From an uncultured Azospirillum sp. (GTDB lineage Bacteria; Pseudomonadota; Alphaproteobacteria; RF32; CAG-239), in contig CANDEX010000014.1 in assembly GCA_947383875.1 (NCBI GenBank), forward strand, positions 1 to 27,833: 27,833 nt of DNA. Reading direction: 5' to 3'. Shown in pieces: positions 1 through 6,440 of the stretch. A program made the translations under genes and the position numbers. The notes below the pieces were generated by a model that ran no database searches, was not told where the DNA came from, and saw nothing but the letters and a program-made list of their open reading frames with translations. The first letter of the stretch is position 1. Each line of letters begins with the position of its first letter.

Positions 1-284
1 GCATATTGCAGTTTTTGCTCTTCCGGCAAATTTGCAAAATACTTTTGAGCTTCTTGCACCGGATTAGATTGCACTCTTCCCAAATCTTGCAAAGCCGTAA
101 GCATACATTGATCACAAAAATTTTTATCTTGCGGATTTTCTGGAGATAAATAGGATGAAAAATTCCCAATCGCTGATATATATTGCTGATAAGTTCCCGG
201 CGTCGGATTCATATTAAATTGTTGACGCAAAAACATAACTTGTTGATATGCCGAATCTCTCTCGGCTAGAAGATTATTAATCAT
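1..284 (-). CDS. unrecognised protein, 5' part only (runs off left edge)
   Basis: This is an open frame on the minus strand that begins with ATG at 282-284 and stays open to base 1, giving about 94 residues before the window ends. A good Shine-Dalgarno, TGGAGG on the minus strand (291-296), sits 6 bases upstream, which is the main reason to treat it as a real gene. The protein starts MINNLLAERDSAYQQ and is rich in Gln, Asn and Tyr. It has no signal peptide or membrane segment in the visible part, and one Cys pair of form CxxC (FCDQCM) near residue 60. I do not recognise the family and the C-terminal part is missing, so no function is offered. It is followed upstream by the terminator of the channel gene, so it is probably a separate transcription unit. 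Confidence 0.7.
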   Translation of the reverse strand, partial: MINNLLAERDSAYQQVMFLRQQFNMNPTPGTYQQYISAIGNFSSYLSPENPQDKNFCDQCMLTALQDLGRVQSNPVQEAQKYFANLPEEQKLQY

Positions 285-370
285 CACAGACCTCCACCAA
301 AACCTTATAGTGGTAATGTATCACACCCAATCAACGCTGTCAATATTTTTTGTCCAAAACAGGAAAATCA

Positions 371-408
371 GATAAAAAAATACAGATTTGCCAAACAGCA
401 AATCTGTA
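371..408 (-). terminator. Rho-independent terminator of the channel gene
   Basis: A perfect 11-bp inverted repeat (TACAGATTTGC at 381-391, GCAAATCTGTA at 398-408) surrounds a 6-base loop. On the minus strand it is followed by seven T residues (374-380). It lies 20 bases past the stop codon of the ion-channel gene, so it ends the prepilin-peptidase/channel transcript. Confidence 0.88.
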
Positions 409-427
409 TCGTCAATCACCAAATATT

Positions 428-1144
428 TTACAGGCGGGATTTCAGCCTAAACTCTCTTTTTATTATCTCTCCCACTGCACTAAGCAGAAAACTGATAATA
501 ATTAAGAAAGAAATAAACACAAATGCCGTAAAGAAAAACCATGCATGAGGGAAGACAGACATCACCGGCCGCGCAATATTTGACGCCCAACCATCCAAAG
601 TGAAAACCTGCAACAATGTAAACAATGAATCTCCGAGAGTTGCAAACTCAACAAATATATCCCCAAACAAACAAACGGCAATAATTGCAAAAACATAAAA
701 GAAAATCGTAAACACAGCTAACATTGCCATAAATATCGGCAACAAAGCGATAAATGTATTAATAATGGACTTAAGCCGAGAAAACCGATTGACATATTTC
801 AACGAACGGAACAAGCGAAACGTTCTCATGACAATAAAATAGCTGGCAAACGGAACGGAAGAAACCGCCACAACAATCAAATCAAAAACATTCCATCCGG
901 ATTTGAAAAAACCTTTGCCATAAGCATACAGTTTCATCAGCATTTCCATGATAAAGATTGCCATACACAGGCGATCAAGAATGAATAACACATTATCAAA
1001 AAAGACATTGGTAATCTCTGAAGTCATGAACCCCAAAGCAACTGCATCCACACAAATCAGGAATAAAATAAAATAGTCAAAGCTTTTACCTTCAACCAAT
1101 TTTTTGACTTTTCGTTTATCTTTTTCCCATGCTTTTTTAATCAT
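428..1144 (-). CDS. voltage-gated cation channel, bacterial NaV (NaChBac-like) family
   Basis: A one-domain six-helix voltage-gated channel subunit of 238 residues, expected to assemble as a tetramer in the inner membrane. Approximate segments are S1 22-42, S2 52-74, S3 82-102, S4 103-120, S5 130-160 and S6 200-224. S4 carries R107, R110, R113 and K116 at the three-residue spacing of a voltage sensor. The pore helix and filter region FTLLQVFTLDGWAS (175-188) is the family signature, but the filter reads T-L-D-G-W where NaChBac has T-L-E-S-W. The ring carboxylate is therefore Asp184, followed by Gly185, so ion selectivity (Na+ or Ca2+) cannot be assumed. The tail after S6 is only about 14 residues, so the long C-terminal coiled coil seen in many relatives is absent. 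The ATG has an AGAGGA Shine-Dalgarno. It lies 45 bases after the prepilin peptidase gene and is probably co-transcribed with it. Confidence 0.88.
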   Translation of the reverse strand: MIKKAWEKDKRKVKKLVEGKSFDYFILFLICVDAVALGFMTSEITNVFFDNVLFILDRLCMAIFIMEMLMKLYAYGKGFFKSGWNVFDLIVVAVSSVPFASYFIVMRTFRLFRSLKYVNRFSRLKSIINTFIALLPIFMAMLAVFTIFFYVFAIIAVCLFGDIFVEFATLGDSLFTLLQVFTLDGWASNIARPVMSVFPHAWFFFTAFVFISFLIIISFLLSAVGEIIKREFRLKSRL

Positions 1145-1189
1145 TACTGTTATCCTCTGTTTAACTGTACGATGAGTGGTGATTTTAAC

Positions 1190-1870
1190 TTATTGCGCAT
1201 AAAATGCAACAATTATTGCAGCCATCGTGATAGCAGGCCCAAACGCCCCCGAACGCTGCCGTTTAAGCAACGCATAGCCGGCAAAAACAACGCAGGATAA
1301 AATAATCACATACAACAGCGATTCAAAACCCAGCCACGCACCAACGGCAGACAACAGCTTAATATCTCCGCCACCAAACACATCTTTGTTTTTCCAAACC
1401 AGAAACAAACTCGCCACCACCGGCAAGATATATCCGGCCACAGCACCGATTGAACTTTCAGCCGGACCAACCCAAGCTCCAATCAATACGGAATATAAAA
1501 ATCCGGCTAACAACAAAGGCATCGTTAAAATATCCGGAAGATACATTGTTTTATAATCAATTTCCTGCAATAACAGCAAGACCCAAATAAAAGCCAGATA
1601 CCACCAAACATAAGCCACCCCAAAACGCAGCACCGCAGCATACGAAACCGCCGCGGAAACAATACCATAACCTAAAGAGCGCATAACATAAGCACTCATC
1701 AGCTTTTGATAATGAGGATTATTTCTCTTCTTTTCAGCAGCAACCGTTTTCACCGGCCAAATTAAACGATATAAAGCATATCCCGGTGTCGCAGGCATAA
1801 ATTTAGCAAATCGTCTAGCCATATAGGGAACAAAAGCCCCAAACAAAAAACCAAAGAAAATATAAAACAT
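1190..1870 (-). CDS. prepilin peptidase-like A24 aspartic protease, no zinc domain
   Basis: A polytopic membrane protease of 226 residues from the type IV prepilin leader peptidase family. Both catalytic aspartates are visible: D105 in EIDYKTMYLPD (103-113) and D169 in the GxGDxK motif FGGGDIK (165-171). The late GAFGP motif (208-212) is also typical. The N-terminus GFLFGAF resembles the start of the N-methyltransferase domain of PilD-type enzymes, but the CxxC pairs that bind zinc are missing, so cleavage without methylation is likely (inference). No pilin or secretion gene is present in the window, so the substrate is unknown; Flp/Tad pilins would be a reasonable guess. The start is supported by an AAAGGAGA Shine-Dalgarno just upstream. 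It is first of a two-gene unit with the channel gene. Confidence 0.88.
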   Translation of the reverse strand: MFYIFFGFLFGAFVPYMARRFAKFMPATPGYALYRLIWPVKTVAAEKKRNNPHYQKLMSAYVMRSLGYGIVSAAVSYAAVLRFGVAYVWWYLAFIWVLLLLQEIDYKTMYLPDILTMPLLLAGFLYSVLIGAWVGPAESSIGAVAGYILPVVASLFLVWKNKDVFGGGDIKLLSAVGAWLGFESLLYVIILSCVVFAGYALLKRQRSGAFGPAITMAAIIVAFYAQ

Positions 1871-1925
1871 AACGATTCTCCTTTGTATATTGCCGCCAGT
1901 CTATCCCTAAAAAAATAAAATTTAA

Positions 1926-1956
1926 TTAAAAATCCCGGAACAGTTTTTGCCCGGGA
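1926..1956 (-). terminator. terminator of htpG
   Basis: A 6-bp GC stem (TCCCGG 1933-1938 with CCGGGA 1951-1956) and 12-base loop begin 6 bases past the htpG stop. On the minus strand the stem is followed by TTTTTAATT. It separates htpG from the prepilin peptidase gene downstream. Confidence 0.7.
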
Positions 1957-1962
1957 CTTTTC

Positions 1963-3816
1963 TTATTTGACGTTATTGTTAAAAGCGTGAAGAATATATC
2001 CGCTCACCACTTCCGAATAATAAGACGGATCTGTAATCGCCTCACCCTCTGCTATTTTTGCCTGATCTAACAGAATACGCGATACTTCTTCCACTTTCGG
2101 ACGCAACGCCTCATCCCCCATAGCTTCGCTCAGCTTGATAATCAGCGGATGATAGGGATTCAGCTGTAAAATCCGTGAACTCGCAAAAGCCGTTTGCTGC
2201 TGATGATTGCGCATCAGGCGTTCTAAATGAATGCTCATCTGCCCGTTTTCTACAGTCAAACTGACCGGCGATTTAGTTAATTTATCTGTTGTTGTTACTT
2301 TCGCCACTTCATTCTTAAACATCTCTGTCATCAAATCGGCAAGTTTCTGCAAAGACCCCTCTTCAGCTTTCGGCTCATCACGTTTTAAACCCAAATCAAT
2401 ATCTGCCTGAGAAATATGTTTGATGGCAAAATCATTATAATTCAACAAAGTTTGTGTCCAGAACTCATCAATCGGATCCACTAACAATAAAACTTCAATT
2501 CCCTTTGCTTTAAAAGCTTCCAACTGCGGATTATTCACCAAAGTTTTCACATCATCTCCGGTAATGTAATAAATCGCTTTCTGCTCTGGCTGAGCTCGAC
2601 CGATATATTCATCCAAAGAAGTCAATCGTTCAGCATCATGCGTTGAATAAAAACGAGATAACCCGGCAATTTCAATTCGATTCGCAAAGTCTTCATAAAT
2701 ACCTTCTTTAAATGCGATACCAAAGGCATCCCAGAATTTTTTATAATCATCATAATCCTTGCTGCGGTTTTTTAATTCTTTCAACAAACGATTCACCGTG
2801 CCGGAACGTATTTTGGCAATCAAAGGAGATTGTTGCAACATTTCACGCGAGATGTTCAGCGGCAAATCGGCAGAATCCACCACACCACGCACAAAACGCA
2901 GATACGATGGCATTAACTCTTCAACTTTATCAGAAATAAACACTTTATTGACATAAAGTTTTAATCCCGTTTTGCGATCAGGCTGAAACAAATCATACGG
3001 TGCTGAAGCGGGAATATACAATAATCCGGTATATTCAATATTACCTTCGGCTTTAAAATGCAGTGTCATCCACGGCTCATCAAAGTTCTTTGAAATATGA
3101 TGATAAAATTCTTTATATTGCTCCTGCGTAATCTCGCCTTTGTTTTTTGCCCACAAGGCCGACCCTGTATTAACCGTTTCCTCTCCGGCTTTTCCCAATT
3201 CCAAAACAATCGGATAATCAATATGATCAGAATAAGTTCGAATAATCTGCCGCAAATAAATCGTATCTGTAAATTCCTTGGCATCTTCCTTCAAAAACAG
3301 CTTAATAGACGTACCGTTATGGTCACGCTTGCCCTCGCTGATTTCAAAACCGCCGATTCCATCGGAAATCCAAACCCAAGCCTTATCTTCTCCGGCGCGA
3401 CGGGTCGTGATTTCCACTTTGTCCGCCACCATAAATGCCGAATAAAAACCGACACCGAATTGTCCGATTAAATCAACGGCTGAACCGTTATCTTTCACAT
3501 TCTTAACAAATTCTGCCGTTCCTGATTTGGCAATCGTACCGAGATGATTAATCAAATCATCTCGATTCATACCAATACCATTATCCTCAACAATCAATGT
3601 CTTATTTTCGGCATCGGGAATAATTTTAATTTTTAAACCGCCGGCATCTTTAGCAATATCAGGATGCGTCAAAGCCAAATACTTCAGCTTATCTAAGGCA
3701 TCACTGGCGTTTGAAATCAGTTCTCGTAAAAAAATCTGCCGTTCCGAGTATAGCGAATTAACCACAATATCCAACAATTTGCCGACTTCGGCCTGAAAAT
3801 CCATTTTATCACTCAT
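1963..3816 (-). CDS. htpG: HtpG, bacterial Hsp90 chaperone
   Basis: A cytosolic ATP-dependent Hsp90-family chaperone of 617 residues, the usual length. The N-terminal GHKL ATPase contains LRELISNASDA (30-40, catalytic Glu32), DNGIGM (78-83) and the lid loop GQFGVGF (118-124). The middle domain shows LYVNKVFISD and LPLNISREMLQ. The frame extends ten codons further upstream to an ATG at 3846, but I prefer the start at 3814-3816 (MSDKMDFQAEV). It has GGAG (3824-3827) at 7 bases, the longer start has no ribosome site, and the longer start overlaps the -10 element of the probable heat-shock promoter. The gene is a single unit with its own promoter and terminator. Function is well established for the family: folding and stability of client proteins under stress. 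Confidence 0.97.
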   Translation of the reverse strand: MSDKMDFQAEVGKLLDIVVNSLYSERQIFLRELISNASDALDKLKYLALTHPDIAKDAGGLKIKIIPDAENKTLIVEDNGIGMNRDDLINHLGTIAKSGTAEFVKNVKDNGSAVDLIGQFGVGFYSAFMVADKVEITTRRAGEDKAWVWISDGIGGFEISEGKRDHNGTSIKLFLKEDAKEFTDTIYLRQIIRTYSDHIDYPIVLELGKAGEETVNTGSALWAKNKGEITQEQYKEFYHHISKNFDEPWMTLHFKAEGNIEYTGLLYIPASAPYDLFQPDRKTGLKLYVNKVFISDKVEELMPSYLRFVRGVVDSADLPLNISREMLQQSPLIAKIRSGTVNRLLKELKNRSKDYDDYKKFWDAFGIAFKEGIYEDFANRIEIAGLSRFYSTHDAERLTSLDEYIGRAQPEQKAIYYITGDDVKTLVNNPQLEAFKAKGIEVLLLVDPIDEFWTQTLLNYNDFAIKHISQADIDLGLKRDEPKAEEGSLQKLADLMTEMFKNEVAKVTTTDKLTKSPVSLTVENGQMSIHLERLMRNHQQQTAFASSRILQLNPYHPLIIKLSEAMGDEALRPKVEEVSRILLDQAKIAEGEAITDPSYYSEVVSGYILHAFNNNVK

Positions 3817-3847
3817 TTTAATACTCCGATTAAACAATTTACCCATA

Positions 3848-3877
3848 ATATGGGAAGTAAAACCGCCGAGCGCAAGG
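3848..3877 (-). promoter_or_regulatory. candidate sigma-32 (heat-shock) promoter of htpG
   Basis: On the minus strand CCTTGCG (3871-3877) is followed, 16 bases after CTTGCG, by CCCATAT (3848-3854). This resembles the RpoH consensus CCTTGAA - CCCCATnT. Transcription would start near 3841, giving a leader of about 25 bases that carries the GGAG used for the 3816 start. No good sigma-70 pair was seen here. Basis: sequence match plus the known RpoH control of htpG in many proteobacteria. Confidence 0.6.
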
Positions 3878-3982
3878 TTTCCCCGTCAAATATTCATCAC
3901 AAAACGTTTTTTTGCTTGATTTTATACTAAATCCGGCTAGATTAAGCACTGACAAATGACTAACTAACTAGGAGTTAAATTT

Positions 3983-4216
3983 ATGGTTTCTGTTGTAAAC
4001 GATTCCTGCATCAAATGCAGATCCTGCGTTGAAGTTTGCCCGGTTTCCGCTTTCCGTGAAGGCGACAGCCAAATGGTTGTAGATCCGGATACCTGCATTG
4101 ATTGCGGCGTATGCATTTCCGAATGCCCGCAGGAAGCTATCAGCAACGATGCTGACGCTGACCCGAAATGGGTTGCTTTCAATGCCGAAAAAGCTGCTGA
4201 ATGGCCGGAAGCATAA
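3983..4216 (+). CDS. ferredoxin, two [4Fe-4S] clusters
   Basis: A 77-residue electron carrier with two clusters. The cluster ligands are plain: C9-x2-C12-x2-C15-x3-C19-P and C38-x2-C41-x2-C44-x3-C48-P, the symmetrical 2x[4Fe-4S] pattern with no long insertion between the halves. The short acidic C-terminal tail ends EKAAEWPEA. The ATG has TAGGAG at 8 bases and the gene is followed directly by a strong terminator, so it is a single-gene unit. The electron partners are not encoded in the window. A TATACT box (3923-3928) upstream could be its -10 element, but no matching -35 is seen. Confidence 0.95.
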   Translation: MVSVVNDSCIKCRSCVEVCPVSAFREGDSQMVVDPDTCIDCGVCISECPQEAISNDADADPKWVAFNAEKAAEWPEA

Positions 4217-4236
4217 TCTTTCCGCATTAAAGTTCC

Positions 4237-4262
4237 AGCCCCTGCATAAGCAGGGGCTTTTC
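4237..4262 (+). terminator. terminator of the ferredoxin gene
   Basis: A perfect 9-bp stem AGCCCCTGC (4237-4245) / GCAGGGGCT (4250-4258) with a 4-base ATAA loop is followed by TTTTC. It lies 20 bases past the ferredoxin stop. On the other strand the stem is followed by GGAAC, so it should act on plus-strand transcripts only. Confidence 0.92.
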
Positions 4263-4308
4263 ATATAAATAAACACTTCTGAGACAGGCTTTATCTTAAC
4301 GGCACAAA

Positions 4309-5631
4309 TTATCTGGCGACCTGTTTTCCCTTGCCGGGATGAAACGGCAACCCGTTTTTTCCGCCGCGACGAGACTTATTTCCGGGACGCGGTGCCATAT
4401 GCCGTTCACTTCTGTCAAAATATTGACGTTCTTCTTCGGCAAGAATCTTATCTTCGCTCTCCATTTCCTGCCGGCGATTTTCTGCTCTGCGATATTTTTC
4501 CAGAATCCGTTCTGATTCGATAAATTCTTTTTCCGCATGAGTACGATCTTCGGCACGCGGTCCGGTACCATATTTCTGTCCTTTTTCAGGAACAATTTCT
4601 TTGCGCCGCTCATGCATCATTTTTTTAACCGCCTCATTATGTTTTTCAAGATATTGGCGACAACCGGGCGGAATCGTTTGTAAATGTTCGGCTTCCAGAT
4701 TAATCACCCCCGGCGGATTTTTCAATTTCATTTTAAACTGCAACGCCGCAGCCAAAAGTTTATCACGAAATTCAGGGGTACGAATATTATTGAACTCTAT
4801 TGTATCTGCGCCGCTGTCATGCGCAGCTTTAACCAAAGCATAGAAATAATCATAATTCAAAGGTTGTCCCGGCTCTGTACTTTTAAGTGTGACATCAATC
4901 TTATCCGGCTGAGGCGACTTTTGGAGTGTGTAAATTGCTCCGCTGTCTCCGCGCTTACGAGCAACCGGACTCAATGGAGAAATCTCAATATCAACTACCG
5001 GATAATTCTTATCGTCCGAATTGGAACGAACTTCCGTAATTTTCCGCTTCGGTTGCCCTGTCGCCTTATCAACATTTTTATCACACCATTTTTGCAAAAA
5101 ATCGGGATAATTTTTGACCCAGCTTGGTTCCTCAGGTTCTGTTTCAATTTCAGTTTTCTTTTGTAAAGGGTGTTGCTGAGGCTTTACAGCTTTTTGCTCA
5201 CGCTGTTTCTTAAGCTCCTCAATTCGTTGTTCCGTACTTTTAACTTCCGGAATTATCTGAGCTTGTTGCGGGGCAACCGACTTATCTTCTGCCGCCTCAC
5301 TGATACTGAATATTTTAGGCTTATCTGCAGATTGTCGCGGTTGTTGCGCCAAAGAATGCGAAGTCGTTAATTCTTCCTCATTCAGACTGATGGCCCCTCG
5401 CTCGCTCAATAACGAAATTTGATCGAATTGAAGTTTGCCATCCCTTGTAACCAATTCTGCCAATGCTTTTTCATCTACAATTTTATAGCCAAGCTTTTCC
5501 AGTTGACTTTTTACCTTATCAATCGCCTGAATGCCTTGCTGCGGCTTCTTTGCTTTTTTAGCTGCTTCATACGCTCTTTTTTTAGCTTCAGCCTCTCGTT
5601 CGGCTTTAGATAGAATTTTCATTGTACTCAT
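4309..5631 (-). CDS. unrecognised charged, multi-region protein
   Basis: A 440-residue protein I cannot assign. Residues 1-30 form a Lys/Ala-rich helix. Residues 95-170 are a Gln/Pro/Lys-rich linker of low complexity. Residues about 205-315 look folded. The span 258-310 (ALVKAAHDSGADTIEF, then FRDKLLAAALQFKMKL) has the alternating helix-strand pattern of the LPD7-type domain found in relaxases and large polyvalent proteins; that likeness is by eye only. Residues 325-412 are a highly charged probable coiled coil, and 412-440 is a basic tail rich in Gly, Arg and Lys that could bind nucleic acid. There is no signal peptide or membrane segment. Upstream of ATG 5629-5631 the ribosome site is weak (TTGGGA). 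It has its own candidate promoter, so it may not depend on the gloB transcript. Confidence 0.75.
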   Translation of the reverse strand: MSTMKILSKAEREAEAKKRAYEAAKKAKKPQQGIQAIDKVKSQLEKLGYKIVDEKALAELVTRDGKLQFDQISLLSERGAISLNEEELTTSHSLAQQPRQSADKPKIFSISEAAEDKSVAPQQAQIIPEVKSTEQRIEELKKQREQKAVKPQQHPLQKKTEIETEPEEPSWVKNYPDFLQKWCDKNVDKATGQPKRKITEVRSNSDDKNYPVVDIEISPLSPVARKRGDSGAIYTLQKSPQPDKIDVTLKSTEPGQPLNYDYFYALVKAAHDSGADTIEFNNIRTPEFRDKLLAAALQFKMKLKNPPGVINLEAEHLQTIPPGCRQYLEKHNEAVKKMMHERRKEIVPEKGQKYGTGPRAEDRTHAEKEFIESERILEKYRRAENRRQEMESEDKILAEEERQYFDRSERHMAPRPGNKSRRGGKNGLPFHPGKGKQVAR

Positions 5632-5655
5632 CGTCCCAATGTTAGATATAAGCCT

Positions 5656-5684
5656 ATAGTATCACAAAAAACATATTTTGTCTA
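5656..5684 (-). promoter_or_regulatory. candidate sigma-70 promoter for the 4309-5631 gene
   Basis: Minus-strand TAGACA (5679-5684, 5 of 6 consensus) and TACTAT (5656-5661) are separated by 17 bases, with a TG just before the -10. The predicted start near 5649 leaves a leader of about 18 bases. Confidence 0.45.
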
Positions 5685-5691
5685 ATTTTTT

Positions 5692-6417
5692 CTATGCATT
5701 ACAAAGCTTCTTCAAAGCAGCAACACTCACAGCTTGCAAATAAGGATTGCACTGTTTTTCAACCCCTAAAGTAACGGGAGCAACTGACCGTTTATTTTGA
5801 ATTTTCTCTACGGCATTTTCAATATATTCTTTCAATATTTGGCTGTTCGGATTAAAATATTGAGCAAAACCAATACCGTGAATCGTATATTCATGCCCGG
5901 GATAAAAATTAACATCATTAGGAAGCTGCTTAATTTTTTGCAGAGATTCAAACATCATTTCAGCCGTGCCTTCAAATAATCCCCCTATACACAAATTGAA
6001 CAAAGTATCCCCGGTAAACAAAGCCTTAGCTTCCGGGAAATACCATAATATATGCCCGATAGTATGCCCATCCACACGAATAATCTGCGCCTGAGAATTC
6101 CCCAAATTAAAAAAATCCCCGTCTTCAAGAGCGATATCCAATCCCGGAATACGTTGACAATCTGCAGCCCCTCCGACAACTTGCGCACCATAGAGTTGTT
6201 TCAGTTCCAGATTGGCATCGGTATGATCATAATGATGATGCGTATTAAAAATATAATCCGGCTTGATATTAAGCTCTTTGCAACGATGAACTATCGGCGC
6301 AGCTTCCGAAGGATCAACAACTGCACTTTTTCCGCTTTCTTCATCAATCAGCAGCCAAGCGTAATTATCCATCGTGCCGGCTCGACATAAAACAGGTTCA
6401 ATTTTCAGATTGCTCAT
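5692..6417 (-). CDS. gloB: hydroxyacylglutathione hydrolase (glyoxalase II-like)
   Basis: A metallo-beta-lactamase-fold hydrolase of 241 residues, probably splitting S-lactoylglutathione to lactate and glutathione in methylglyoxal detoxification. Metal ligands are visible: THHHYDH (H60, H62, D64, H65), H118 in DGHTIGH, D137 in FTGDTLF and H175 in YPGHEYT. The C-terminal KQCNPYLQ matches the NPFLR-type end of glyoxalase II rather than generic family members, which makes GloB the best reading. I start at the ATG at 6415-6417 because GGAG (6425-6428) lies 7 bases before it; an ATG two codons earlier (6423) would have a spacing of only one base. It follows the HD-domain gene by a short gap and is probably co-transcribed with it. 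A related persulfide- or thioester-hydrolase role cannot be excluded. Confidence 0.85.
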   Translation of the reverse strand: MSNLKIEPVLCRAGTMDNYAWLLIDEESGKSAVVDPSEAAPIVHRCKELNIKPDYIFNTHHHYDHTDANLELKQLYGAQVVGGAADCQRIPGLDIALEDGDFFNLGNSQAQIIRVDGHTIGHILWYFPEAKALFTGDTLFNLCIGGLFEGTAEMMFESLQKIKQLPNDVNFYPGHEYTIHGIGFAQYFNPNSQILKEYIENAVEKIQNKRSVAPVTLGVEKQCNPYLQAVSVAALKKLCNA

Positions 6418-6440
6418 TGCCATTCTCCGTAATTTTTTTC

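Noticed and set aside
3097..3471. 124-residue plus-strand open frame
   Set aside because: Antisense to htpG, with no ribosome site and no recognisable protein features.
3912..3943. Full promoter for the ferredoxin gene
   Set aside because: TTGCTT and TATACT are present but only 5 bases apart, and no other pairing gives acceptable spacing.
4684..5166. 160-residue plus-strand open frame
   Set aside because: Antisense to the 4309-5631 gene, with Ile/Phe/Arg-rich shadow composition and no supporting signals.
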